Both the position numbers and the translations under genes were made by a program. Shown in pieces: positions 22,226 through 34,217 of a stretch of 64,000 bases of DNA (within the stretch, counting starts at the first letter, position 1; each line of letters opens with the position of its first letter). The notes beneath the pieces are model-generated. The model was not told where the DNA came from, did not search any database, and saw nothing but the letters and a program-made list of their open reading frames with translations. The DNA comes from Pyrus communis (Eukaryota; Streptophyta; Magnoliopsida; Rosales; Rosaceae), in contig NC_084811.1 in NCBI RefSeq assembly GCF_963583255.1, positions 18,928,088 to 18,992,087 on the forward strand, given 5' to 3'.

Positions 22226-25200
22226 ATGGTTGCCAAAAATGTTGTTGCTGATTTGACCAAAGGAGAAAAGTTGGTTGGAACCAACTTTGATATTTGGCAT
22301 AGGAAGATCCAACCAACTATGATATTTGGTATAGAAAGATCCAATATCTTCTCAATGAGCAAGAGCTTTTGGAGCCTTTGGATGCTTCGGTGGATGAGCC
22401 TGATCTTGAGAGAGATGGAACTATTGTGGCTCAACATAGGGCTAGAGCAAGGTCTTATGATTCTTGGTTCAAGAAAGATATAAGTGCGCGCTTTATTATG
22501 TTAAGTAGCATGCATGATGATTTTATTGGTGAGTATGAAGGGTACTCGACCGCCGAGGAGATGTGGGACCAGCTGAAATTTGCTTTTGGTGGAACCTTAA
22601 CTACTAGGCTGAGAAGTCTAGTATTGAAGTTTGAGGTTTACAGGATGGATCCTAAGCACTCTGTATCTGAACATCTTAGGAAGATGTCCAGCATGATTCG
22701 AGATTTGAAAGCTGCTGGGAGTATCCTCACCGATGAACAACAAGTCCAAGCTGTGATTAGGTCCTTCCCAAACTTGTGGGATGCCCTTACACAGATCATG
22801 ACGCACAATGATCAAATTAAGAACTTTCATAACATCTCGTGTCATGTTGAACTAGAAGGTGAAGGCCTAGTGGCAACCCAGAGTACTGCCCTTTTGACTC
22901 AAGGTGGGTCCAAAAAGGGTAACCAGTTCAAAGGAAAGGGTAATACCAAGTCTAAGAAAAATGATGCAAAGCTGCTCCTAATTCTAATAAGATCAAGGCT
23001 CACAGAGGTAAACGTGGCAAGAAAGATGAATCCAAGTTAACGTGCTTTAACTGTAAAAAGAAGGGACATTTTGCTCGTAATTGCACAGAGCCGAATAGAA
23101 AGGTAATTCTTACCCTTAAATATGTCATTGTTTGTGTATGTTCGCATATAAATGTTGCTCACACGTCTGACAATTAGATTGTAGACACAAGAGAAACCAA
23201 GAATGTGACGCGAGATAAAAGGGGGTTCGAAAATTATCAACGCTTTCCAGCAAAGTCACACTGGGTGTACGTGGGTGAAGGAAGTCGTACAGAAGCTTTG
23301 GGAGTTGGTTTGTATTTAACTAAGCATTGAGTGTCAACTATTTTTGCATGATGTCTTGCACACCCTTGGAATGCAATTTAATTTACTTTCAGTTATTGCA
23401 CTTTTATATGAAGGATATTGTTTTTACTTAAGCCCGTCTACACTTGTGATCTATTTGGATCAAGTTGAAATTGGATACGGTTTAATAAAGAACGCTTTTG
23501 TTTGCTTGGATTTGATTGATTCTTGTTTTTCTACTTTTTTACTAACTGTTATGAAACATATTAATTCTGAAACATGGCATGATAGACTAGGGCATATAGG
23601 GTAAGATAGAATGACAAAGTTAGTTAGAGAAGGCCTGTTGGGGTCACTCAATAATGTCAATCAGCCTGTATGTGAGCCTTGTTTAGCTGGCAAAACAGTT
23701 AGAAAGCCTTTTGAAAAGGCTATTCAAGCTACTTAATTGTTAGAGTTAATCCTCTCTGACATTTGTGGACTAATAAGTGTGAAGGCCCGTCATGGCGCCT
23801 TTTATTTTCTGACTTTGATTGATGATTACACAGGATATGGTTAAGTGTACTTGATTGCTCATTGCTATGAAGCTTTAGACTGCTTCAAATGCTTTATAGC
23901 TGAGGTTGAGAATTAAAAAGGGAAGACTGTAAAAGCTCTTTGCACTGATCGTGGACGTGAGTATTTGTTGGACCAATTCAAGGTTTTTTGTGAAAGTAAG
24001 GGGATACGCAGACAACTTTCTGTTCCTTACATGCCACAACAAAATGGTGTTGCTGAAAGAAGAAACAGAACTTTATTAGTCATGGTCAGGTCTATGATGG
24101 CGCAGGCAAATCTCCCCATATCTTTCTAGGGTGATGCATTATTGATTGCGACATATATACTTAACCATGTGCCTTCAAAAATGGTTCCCTCAGAACCCAA
24201 TCTGGGTAATTTGCATCATTGGGCTTATGCTGGATTTGTTCATAATCAATCACATAAGTTTGGAAAGTTGGGTCCTTGAGCAAATAAACATATCTTTATA
24301 AGATGTTGTGAAAACTCGAAAGGTTATGTGATGTATAGTGAACATCCACATAGAGGGAGAATCGAGATTAATTCACGTTATGTGGAATTCATAGAGAATG
24401 ACTTCCCAAAACTTGGCGATACTGTCAAAAACCTTGATCTCCATGAGTTGGAGAAAGATGAAGAACTCATAACATCTTCAAGCGAAGAAGGGGAATTAAT
24501 TTCAATCCGATGGTCGTTGAATATGATGTAGGAGGACTTGATCCAAGTGGGAGTACACAACCTAGTGGGAGTAATGTATCCATAAACACTCAAGAGAATA
24601 CACCCAATAATGGGAGTGTACCCTCTGAAGTTCAAGGTCACATAGTTCGAAGAAGCAAGAGAGGCCACATTCACAAACGTCATTTTGAGCTTAATGAGGG
24701 GGCCTACATTTGCATACCTTCAGAGGACAAACCTTCTTCTTACAAAGAAGCATTGTCTTCAACGGGCAAAGACAAGTTGATAACTGCAATGGAGGAAGAG
24801 AAGAGCTCTATGGACAAGGGAGTTAGTTAACCTTCTGCCTGGGTGTAAAACCATTGGAAACAAGTGGGTTTTAAAAATCAAACGCAAGGCGGATGGTTCA
24901 ATTGACAATATAAGGCATTTCTTGTGGCGTAAGGATACACTTAGCAATTGGGGGTGTACACTATGAAGAGACATTCTCCCTTATGGTGATGTTTGCCTCT
25001 ATTAGCCTCATTTTAGCTATTGTTGCTCAACTAGATTTGGAACTTTACTAAATGGATGTTAAGATATCATTTCTCAATGGTGAACTAGACGAGGAGATAT
25101 ACATGGATCAACCTCTAGGCTTTGAGGCCAAGGGACAAGAGCACAAAGTTTTCCACGTAAAACGTTCCAAATACGGCATCGAGCAAGCGTCTAGAAAGTG

Positions 25201-26269
25201 GAACATTAGATTCCGTAATTCAATCACTTTATTTGGTCTTGAGATGATTGAGGAAGACCACTGTGTGTATCTTAAGAAATCTGGGAAAAGTATTCTTATA
25301 CTTTCTCTATATGTTGATGACATCCTAATAGCGGGAAATGACAAAACCTCCATAGAAACCACGAAAGCATGGTTGTCATCCCATTTTGAGATGACAGATA
25401 TGGGTGAAGCACATTATGGGCTTAAAGTTAAGATTACGAGAGATTGCTCAAGGAAACTTCTAAGTTTGTCTTAAGAGACTTACATTAAAAAGGTACTTGA
25501 ACGATTTAAGATGGAAAACTTCAAACCTATAGACACTCCTATGGAAAAATGAGCGATACTGTCCTTAGAATAGTGTCTAAAGACTAAGAAAGAGAAAGAA
25601 CAAATGGCAAACGTCCCTTATGCCTCTGCAGTAGGAAGTTTGATGTGCGCGATGCTTTACACGCGTTCGGACATTTGCCATGTTATGGGCAGGATAAGCC
25701 GCTATCAAAGTAATCCGTCAAGCTCATCAGCAAGCCGTCAAGAAGATTATGAGATACCTGCAAGAACAAAAGATTTATCCCTATGTTACCAAAAAGGGGA
25801 TATGAAGTTGAGAGGATATAGTGATGCCAACTAGGCAAACGATAAAGATGAACGCAAGTCCACCTCAGGTTTTGCTTTTGTCTTTAGAGGTGGAATTGTT
25901 TCTTGGTGTAGCAAGAACCAAACTTGTATTGCTTTGTCCACAATGAAGTTAGAATATGTTGTCCTTGGATCAGTTGTTTGGCTTAGAAGGTTTCTACGAC
26001 AGATGGGAGTTACGTCTTATTCTCAAGAAGCTGTACTTGTCTACTGTGATAGTACTTTGGCCTTAGCATACACTAAAGATCCTAAATATCATGGAAAATC
26101 TAAGCACATAGATACACGATATCATTTCTTTAGGAACAAGGTTACCAAGGGGGAAGTAGTGTTGAAACATATCTCGACCAGCAATATGCTTGCTGATCCC
26201 ATGATTAAACCCATAATTAGAAACTTGTTTCTGACGCATGTAAAGAATATGGGTTTATGTAGGGTTTGA
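22226..26269 (+). pseudogene. Copia gag-pol remains
   Basis: Gag of the UBN2 type covers 22226-23040 (frameshifted near 22350) with GYSTAEEMWDQLKFAF and RSFPNLWDALTQIM. A zinc knuckle CFNCKKKGHFARNC is at 23043-23084. The protease site near 23180 reads V-D-T-R in place of the usual D-S/T-G. The pre-integrase segment at 23344-23604 ends WHDRLGHIG. The integrase core is at about 23640-24190 (CTDRGREY; PQQNGVAERRNRT). RT at 24830-25474 has the catalytic YVDDIL near 25310. RNase H at 25604-26269 has IDTRYHFFRNKV and MLADPM. Several stops and at least two frame changes make it non-functional. Confidence 0.9.
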
Positions 26270-27934
26270 TGTGTTTTTCTTTGTATTTGACATTATTATT
26301 GAATAAAAAGGCATTGAAGTTTTTCATTTCATATTTATTTATTTTTGAAATGATTGTTTACACATCTTTACGAGTGTCACCAAGCTATAATTGATTTTTC
26401 ACATGAACAATTCACCTTAGCGCTGAGATAGCGAGTAGGATGAGACATTTATGTCCTCAACACATTGGACTTTTAGACTGGACACCTGTATGTTGAATGT
26501 ACCAATATGCACAAGGTAAACGTCGCCTTAGAAATGTTTAAGATGAGACTTAACAAAAGTCGAACATGAGATTTGTTTCATGCTGAAGCTTGTAAAGTCG
26601 GATATGAGTATCTAGGTGGGCATCTTAGGTTAAGCGCTTGTGTAGCAACTAGACTAAGATCTGTATGGTGCTACACTCATTGAAATGAGGATACACCATA
26701 GCATACAAATCATACTATATTTGCTATAACTGATTGATAGTGGGAGTGATAAATTGATCCATTTTTCAATCACTGTGTGAACCACAAGGAATCTATACGA
26801 TTCCACCCTATGCCCTTTGAACTAAAAGTCTATGTTAGAAAGATGAGGTTTAATGATCACTACTTTAACATGTTTATCTAAGACGATCAAGTTAGCTACT
26901 GTACTAAAAGGCGTGTCTAGGCAAGTAGTTAAATCAAATTAAACTGACATGAGAGCTTAAGGAAGACAGTTCGAAGAAAACACCATGTCATGTGATTCAT
27001 TAGCTGTGCAACATCTTTTGATATTTGTTATCAAACATAAGACATGGATACATGATACTTATGAGACATGACATTGTTTTTTTAATTATTTCATAACGAG
27101 GCATGACATTGTTTTTTTTATTATTTCATAACGAAGGATAAAGAATGTCAAGTTTGGTGTGTGACGAACAATCTAGGGCATGAAGCAATGAACTTCCGAG
27201 TGATGCACTATTGTTAGTTTAGTGATAGCTTAATGGTAGTGCTCCTAGTTATGTACGTTCTTTCTCACGAGGTCGTGCGTTCCATTTCCTATATGAGGAG
27301 ATAGACTAGAATGGGTGTGAACTAAGAGTGCGTTTGTTGGACTAGACTATCTCGGGCTGAACTAGCTTCAGAGACTAAGCTGGATTAGCTTAGACTAGAC
27401 TAAGCTGGACTGATTTAGTGACGCGTTTGGTGCAGTGTCAGACTAAGAAGCAGGACTATAATATTATATTATTTAATCTATATTTATTAATATTTTATTT
27501 TAAATTTAATATATCAATTAATATTTTGTATTACTTTATCTTTTTCCCTATTTTTCTACAACCATCTTCCTCTCCAATCTCTTCATTCATCTTTTTCTCT
27601 GCCTCTCCCTCCTTATTCCCTTTTTCTCCCATTTTTATCCCTCATTTTCTTTGTACCAGACTCCCTCCCCTCAATTTTTTCTCCAATTTTACTTCTGTAC
27701 CAGTGTCCCCTCTCATTTCCCTCTATTTGTACGAAATTTTCCTAACTATATTTCCAACCTAACCCTTTGCACCCAAAACTTTTTAATTTCAAAATCCCAG
27801 GTCACAATCTCTGAGCAATGATGTTATCGATGGAAGAATCTGGGTCACTATGAGCAACGAGGCTGTTCTTTGTCCAGCCACCATGAACGTCTGAAGCTTC
27901 AAGCAAAGAGAAAGGAAATGCAGAAAGAAAGAGA
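26270..27934 (+). other. Copia 3' untranslated region plus inserted segment
   Basis: 26270-27320 is non-coding DNA after RNase H, as in copia elements with long 3' regions. From about 27325 a different sequence begins with GAGTGCGTTTGTTGGACTAG and a second phrase GCGTTTGGTGCAGTGTC at 27422. This looks like the end of a DNA-transposon MITE, then a CT-rich stretch. It meets the partial LTR at about 27935. Confidence 0.45.
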
Positions 27935-28194
27935 GAAAACATAAGAAACACAAGCTTTTCCACAGTTCAAATATTCCAGTTTGGTCTTTAGAGCTATCAC
28001 TTTCGGCTTTACGTCTTGGAAGGCAAAAACCAAGGGGCAACTTGACATACCATAGCCAAGTTGACGACCTGCGAGGTTCTAGAGATGCACGGAGGGTCAA
28101 AGCAGTTGTTCATGTTTGTAAGAGCGTGTTGAGATTCAAGTTTCCGCATAAAAGGTACACATGTCCTTTTGAATTTATTTATAATCTTCCAACA
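27935..28194 (+). repeat. Copia 3' LTR, 5' part missing
   Basis: Matches the last 260 bp of the 5' LTR from AAACATAAGAAACACAAGC to the terminal CCAACA. It is followed by GCTCC. Confidence 0.88.
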
Positions 28195-28199
28195 GCTCC

Positions 28200-29264
28200 C
28201 ACATTTAGTGTACAAAAGAAATATGTGAATCAACCCTCTGTATACGATGAAGTCTATCATTAAGTTAGTTGTTTGTCAAGGTTTTGCTTACTACTGCGGC
28301 AAACCCCAAATATGTTATTAATGAAATATAGTTGTCAAGTATTAGTTAGATCTGATATTGAGTTGTAAGTTCTGAAGGAACTGACAATAATTAGAAGCAA
28401 ATTCATTCCATTATAAATACAATCTAATAGCAAATGACGTTTTATCATAGTTGACAGAAAATAATCATGTCTATGCATAATGATGCGGGTTCGAACCTCA
28501 CCGACTCTCCTCCCCCTCCCCCCTCCCCCCCAAAAAAAAAAAAAAAAATTAACTGCTAACTCAATAACACTATTGCTCTACTAAGTAAAAATATATTTCA
28601 ATTAGAATAATATAAGGTTAATTACACTATCACTCCATGAGATTTATCGTATTTTTCATGAAACCCCATCATATTTGAGAAATGACAATAGCATACACCC
28701 CCTGAAGTTTTAATTTATTTTCACATCACCCTTTGAATGACGACTTTCCCTTGATTACATAAAAATAAAAACTTTATAAATAGAAAACAAAATAAATTAA
28801 AATTTCACATTAAACATTAAAAAGAACAACAACAAAAAACCCCAGCATCTTCTTGCCCTTCTCCTTTTCTTTTGATTGTCGGCAACACATGCAACAAAAG
28901 CTTACTTTAGCTACCTATTTCTAGCAACCATCGTCACGTATTGCTGCTCCCACTAACCTCATCTCTTAAATACATGCTAAGGATTTCTATATTCCTCTTT
29001 TTAAGATGCCTTTGTGAGCGGGGTAGTACCATTTCTCTAACTTATTCTTGTTAACATGGGTCATTTCGATCCAAGAGGCCCAAAAGAACACAAGCTCAAA
29101 TGAACACATACCCAATGGAAGAAAGGCCAAGGCCCAATAAGATAGGGAATGACAGTCCCAAGTGCAGCTGACGACTGCTCGACAGTTTGAATAATCCATC
29201 AACAAAGAAGCTGAACGCTTATCTTTAAAGTAATTTCAGACAGTTGTTGTACGTATTGACAACT
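28200..29264. other. Non-coding spacer with C/A-rich tract
   Basis: No gene was seen. A CT/C-rich run followed by A18 lies at about 28509-28548. Part of 29000-29264 may belong to the gypsy element that follows, but nothing diagnostic is visible. Confidence 0.4.
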
Positions 29265-30684
29265 GGGTATCGACCCGAGCATTATCTCTCACCATCTCAA
29301 TATCAACCCATTCTGCAAACCCGTCCAACAAAAATGGCGGGTCTTAGATGCCGAGCGTTATGCGGCCATTAAAGTGAAGGTAGACAAGCTATTTAGTATC
29401 GAGTTAGGTAGCAAACATTATCATGGTCAAGAAAACACCGGTCGCTGAACACCAAATCAAGTGGCGCATGTGCACTAACTATACAAACCTCAATAAGGCC
29501 TCCCCTAAAGACAGCTTTCCATTGCCTTGCATTGACTAGCTTGTGGATGCCATGATGGGCCATGATCTTCTGAGCTTCCTTGACGTTTATTTGGGTTACA
29601 ACCATATCCGCATGCATTCTGCAAACTAGGATGACATAGCCTTCATCACTAACCGTGGGTTATATTGTTGGAAAGTGATGTGATTTATGCTCAAGAACAC
29701 AGGGGCTACTTATAAGCAGTAAAAGTCTATGTGGACGACATGCCCGTAAAGTGTAAGAAGGAAAACCAACATGTCGCCGACTTACCAAGGACATGATCCT
29801 TGATGCCAACAACATGAAGTTGATGAAGAGCGTACCTTTGCAGTTAGCTTGGGAAAGTTCTTAGATTTTATGGTAAGCCAAAAGAGAATATAGGCTAACC
29901 CAGAGAAAATCCAAGCGTTCACCGATATGGCACCACCTTGCACCAATAAGATAATCCAGAGCCTCACTGGTAAGGTGGTGGCATTGAATCGATCCGTCTC
30001 CAAATCTATAGACCGTTGCTTACCTTTCTTCAAAGCACTCCAAGGATCTGCGCGAACGATTGAATGGATGACGGGGTACTAACAAGTATTTGACAACCTA
30101 AAGGCTCATAGTGGTCCAGCAATAATACTTTGTCAATCCGAGCATGATGAGCCATTATATATATTTATTAGTCTCACTATCTGCAATTATCTTTGTCTTA
30201 GAAGGGAAGTAACTGGTATATTATGTCAGTCGAGCACTACGATGGGCCGAATCACAATACCTCGAGGATGAGAAGTTGGCACTCGCCCTTATAATATTAG
30301 CTCGAAAGCTCTGATTGTACTTATAATTACAAGCCCAAAGTCTTAGGAAGATTAACCAAGTGAGTCATTGAATTATCAGCGTTCAACATTTGGTTCTAGG
30401 CAAGGCATGCCCACAAAAGAAAAGAAATGGCTTACTTTATAGCAGAATTTACCCCGTCTAGCAATAGTAAGGGAAACTCATTGGTTTAACCGCTTCCACG
30501 AGCAGGATGGTCAATCTAAATGTGCTACCCAAGCAATGAAGTCTATTTGTAGATGGGTCGTGAAATAGGAATGGCAGCGGTGTTGGTTTCCTACTCATTA
30601 TCTCGACTGCAAGAAGTTTGAATAGGCTCAAAGGTTTAAGTCCTTAGCGTCCGACAACGAGGCGGAATATGAGGTGGCAGGACT
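29265..30684 (+). pseudogene. Ty3/gypsy RT-RNase H, 5' part of split host element
   Basis: Reverse transcriptase of an old plus-strand gypsy element. It has the pre-RT segment GIDPSI near 29270, KKTPVAEHQIKWRMCTNY with LNKASPKDSFPLP near 29427-29525, then FLDVYLGYNHIRMHSA and FITNRGLYCWKV near 29575-29680. The connection domain with IQAFTDMAPP follows near 29910. It ends in the archaeal-type RNase H segment SLASDNEAEYEVAGL at 30638-30683, exactly where the Tat element inserted. Many stops and frame changes. It continues at 44069. Confidence 0.85.
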
Positions 30685-31859
30685 TGTTTGGGTTTATATT
30701 TGATAATGGGATTTATGATAATGGAGCCCAAAACTGCAAAAGCAAATAGAGATTGGGCTCGGGCAAGTCGATAGGCCCGAGAAGAATTTGAAGCTATTTC
30801 AACAAAGGCATAGGCCATATGCCTATGTTTGAAGTGAAGGGCAACAAAAGACACCTCACCACCAGCCAAAAAGCACTTTTCAAGGGTATAGATGAGTAAA
30901 TAAGTGATGACTCACTACATTCCAAAAGTTATCAGTTAAAGGCAAAAATAGGATAGTCGGGCTAAATTGTCTATAAAATCAGAAAGGGACACTAGAGACA
31001 AGGATACTCAACCAATCAATCAAAAGACATCCAAACTTTGTTCTCAAACAAGATCGTACCCAGAAAGCTGCACTTTGTCCAGATTTTGCCCTTTTTAGCT
31101 GTATTTCCCCTAGAAAGTCTTTAGTCAAGTATGGAAGCTCTGCTACCTTCCCTTAGTGTTGTAGTATCGATTCTCTCTAGTAAAACCTATTTACTTTTTA
31201 TCCCTTTTAGTATACAAACCTCTGTAAACATAAAGATAAGTGGTTGTAAGTAGTTTAACCTTGCCCGACAAGGTTATATCTTGCCCGAATCTCTTTTGTT
31301 TGTACTTATATGTAGTAGATTTGTCATTTAATGCATTTTCCTTCATGTATTTAAATCATTTTAAACTATTTTACACTTAAAAGTTTCATTTTGCAAATGA
31401 AATTTGGATAACTTAGTGAACCTGTTTTCATTAAAGCAAACTTTGATCGAGGAAATGGTTGGAAGGGCCCTGAACCCCCTTCATTTTGGACATACAATGT
31501 TATGAGTTAAAAGTCATTGTTTACAAAGGAAGAAAAAGAAATTTATGCAGACTTAACCCATATGTGACAATCCTTTGATAAACATGAAGTCTAAATAACT
31601 TGAGGCGTAAGTAACCAACCTAATTTACACCTTTTCAACAATCTGTTATACAAAGATAACAGTGGCATGCTCAGATCTTTGTTAGTTTTGATTGTGAGCC
31701 TCAAGGCCTGCACCAAAGGCTTCACAAAGGCATATTTCAAACTAACTATAAACTCGTATTACAACACACCAAGAAGCAAGATCTTGCCTGATAGGCAAGA
31801 AAGAGCCATTTTCCCGTGGAGCTATGCAAGGGACCAGATCTAGAAATCCTTCTCGAACA
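30685..31859 (+). repeat. Tat1 5' LTR
   Basis: Begins TGTTTGGG after GGACT and ends CTCGAACA. Most of its length aligns with 42885-44063. A TATA-like TATAAAA lies at about 30972-30978. Confidence 0.85.
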
Positions 31860-31902
31860 TAGTTTTTGCATGCTCGGTGGGATCCCATATTGATAGTTAT
31901 GT

Positions 31903-33811
31903 ATGCCAAGAAGAAGGAAAGAACAAACATTCTGGTGGAAAGTAGAGTTTAGGCAACCCACTTGTCCAACAAAAGCTAGTATGACAGATCACCAGAAATA
32001 TTTTCCTTCACTACGCAGTCTTGCGATCCTAGAGAGCCCGACTTCTTATGAGAAGTTAGGTGGAAAAGTCACTAATGAAGACTTGCAAGCTACTATAGTG
32101 CAAGTGTGGAAAAGTATAGATAATATATCTTTAGAGACCAGATGAGAGGTTAGCAGACTTTGTACCCCAGGAACTCTGCAAAGAAAGCTGGAGTTAGAGT
32201 ACTCTACACTAAGGGATGACTATGCCAGGGAACTAACCAAAGAAGGAAGTCCAGAGAAGGGGCCAGTGATTCCTTTGTTCCCCATACTCAAAGAAAAGAA
32301 GGACAAGAGGAAAAAGAAGGAAGAGGCTGGAACCAGCCAACCCAATGAAGAAGAGATCTAAGAGACAAGGTTGCCTGACCTTCTACTTTTCCCACTAGAT
32401 GGTAGGAGGCAGAATGGGCAAGAAGGAAGGAAGTTTAAGATGACTAATCAAGTGGGAAAGACAAGCGGAAAAGGTTTACCCATAGCTGCAGGCAAGGCCA
32501 CCACCATTGGTTAACAATGGAGGATAAGCTAGGTGGATGCAGCCTGAACCATAAAGGGAAACTTTCTCAAGCATTGATCATAACCCGAAGTGAGGAACTT
32601 ATTACACCCCACACAACAACGTGGTTAACCAGCAACTCAAAAATGAGTTAGCAGAACTAAGAAGGATGGTGGTTTAGAATGCTCAGCCACAAGCTCATCC
32701 AATGTTCAGGATAACATACTAGAAGCTTTATCCTGAGTACATTGATGAGCAGAATCCTTTCCCTCTCAACTTCAAGATGCCTGCATTCCCAACCTTCAAT
32801 AGGGAAGACTATAATGTGTTTTCTAAAGGCCACGTTTTCAAGTTTTCAAACTATAGTGTGGCATTCGAAGACAACCCTAATTATAAGTACAGACTGTTTG
32901 GAAATTCATTGGTAGGCTTAGCTTGCCAGTGGTATTCTTTGTTACCCCCTATTTCCATTTCTAACTGGGGGTAAATGTAGATGGCATTCCATAAACAGTT
33001 TTATAGGGTGGAGCCAGAGATGACCATTAATGATCTGGTGGAGGTAAAACAGTATGAACATGAGTCTACGGAGGATTTCATGATGAGGTTCAGGAGAACC
33101 AAGATAAGGTGCCAGTTCCCAATCAACCATGCTCAGCTTATAGCCATTGACGAGAAGGCTTTAAGGCTATCTTTGAGAAAGAAGTTTTATGATGTGCAGT
33201 TTAGCGAGCTTTAAGAGTTGGTAATTGCAGCTACTAAGTATGAGAAGTTGTTGACAGAAGAACAGCAGGTGAAACACTCATCTAAAATGCCTCATTTCTA
33301 TAAGAAAAAAACCCCAATACACCAATTAGAGTTTGAAGGCCTAGAGCCGAGAGAAAATGATAGCAGTTTGAGATAAGGGATTGAGTTATGTGTTGTGGAG
33401 ATGACCACTCCTTTCAAACCTTTAATGGTGAAGGGATTGGTCCAGCCTATCAAGGACTAGAAAATCGTGATGAATGATAGAGGTTTTGTGCCTATGAAGC
33501 CCCCAAAGTACCAGGCGTATTCCTTTGATTTAACCAAGGCAACAGACATCTATGAAGAGCTAGTGACGACTAGAGTAATCTTGCCTGACAACACCAAGAA
33601 GATGACTAAACCCAAAGAGCTTAGAAGGAAGAAATACTGCAAACTTCATTACACCTTTAATCACTCTGCACCTAATTGTGTGCAGTTTAGAGATTGGATC
33701 CAAGATCTCATAGTCAAGGGAAAACTGTTATTGGAAAAACCTCAAGTCAACATGATGATTGACACATATCCATTCCCAGAGGCCCCAATCAACATGATCA
33801 ACCTTCATTAG
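31903..33811 (+). pseudogene. Tat1 gag region
   Basis: Capsid-type Retrotrans_gag is seen at 32690-33240: LACQWYSLLP, then FHKQFY and VKQYEHESTEDFMMRF, in one frame interrupted by stops near 32972 and 33212. The same frame continues at 33467-33811 with a Cys/His segment YCKLHYTFNHSAPNCVQFRD, which in Tat elements follows gag. The earlier stretch 31903-32145 is open but not recognisable beyond its position after the LTR. Confidence 0.8.
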
Positions 33812-34217
33812 GTTGAGAAAGGAAAAACAAAGTCTCTGTTAGGCCATCAAAAGGTGTTAGAAAGTTGCCCGACAGACCTTAAGCAGCTGTGGCCAAAGGA
33901 GTGATTTTATGCAGTAAATGTCAATGTGAATGTGAACTTGAGGTATTAACATCAGACGCCATTATTGATCGGGAGTTAGTCAGAAGAACACAGATAGAGG
34001 AGCAAAATGCCTGCAAAAGTATTATTCAGGCCGTAGAAAAAGAAACCTCCAAGAATGTGTTCTAGAGATTAGGAGAAGATTCAAAACCTAAAGGCCTATC
34101 TGAGGTGTTCAGAAATTATGAGGCTTTTGAAGAAGCTGAAGATAAGGAAGTTAAAATGCCAAGGTAGGTGGATGTGAAACCTCCCTAGCCAAATTATCAT
34201 AACAGTGTGAGACAAAG

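Larger units (their letters stand above)
20263..28194 (+). mobile_element. Ty1/copia retrotransposon, degenerate, GCTCC target duplication
   Basis: Plus-strand copia element of 7932 bp. The 5' LTR is 20263-20719, the tRNA-Met primer site 20722-20735, gag-pol remains are 22226-26269, and a partial 3' LTR is 27935-28194. The perfect 5-bp duplication GCTCC flanks it (20258-20262 and 28195-28199). The order gag, protease, integrase, RT, RNase H is copia-type. The first ~200 bp of the 3' LTR and its purine tract are missing; an unrelated segment (about 27325-27934) sits there. Confidence 0.9.

Noticed and set aside
27418..27762. 114-codon plus-strand frame rich in Phe, Ser and Pro
   Set aside because: Translation of a CT-rich tract.
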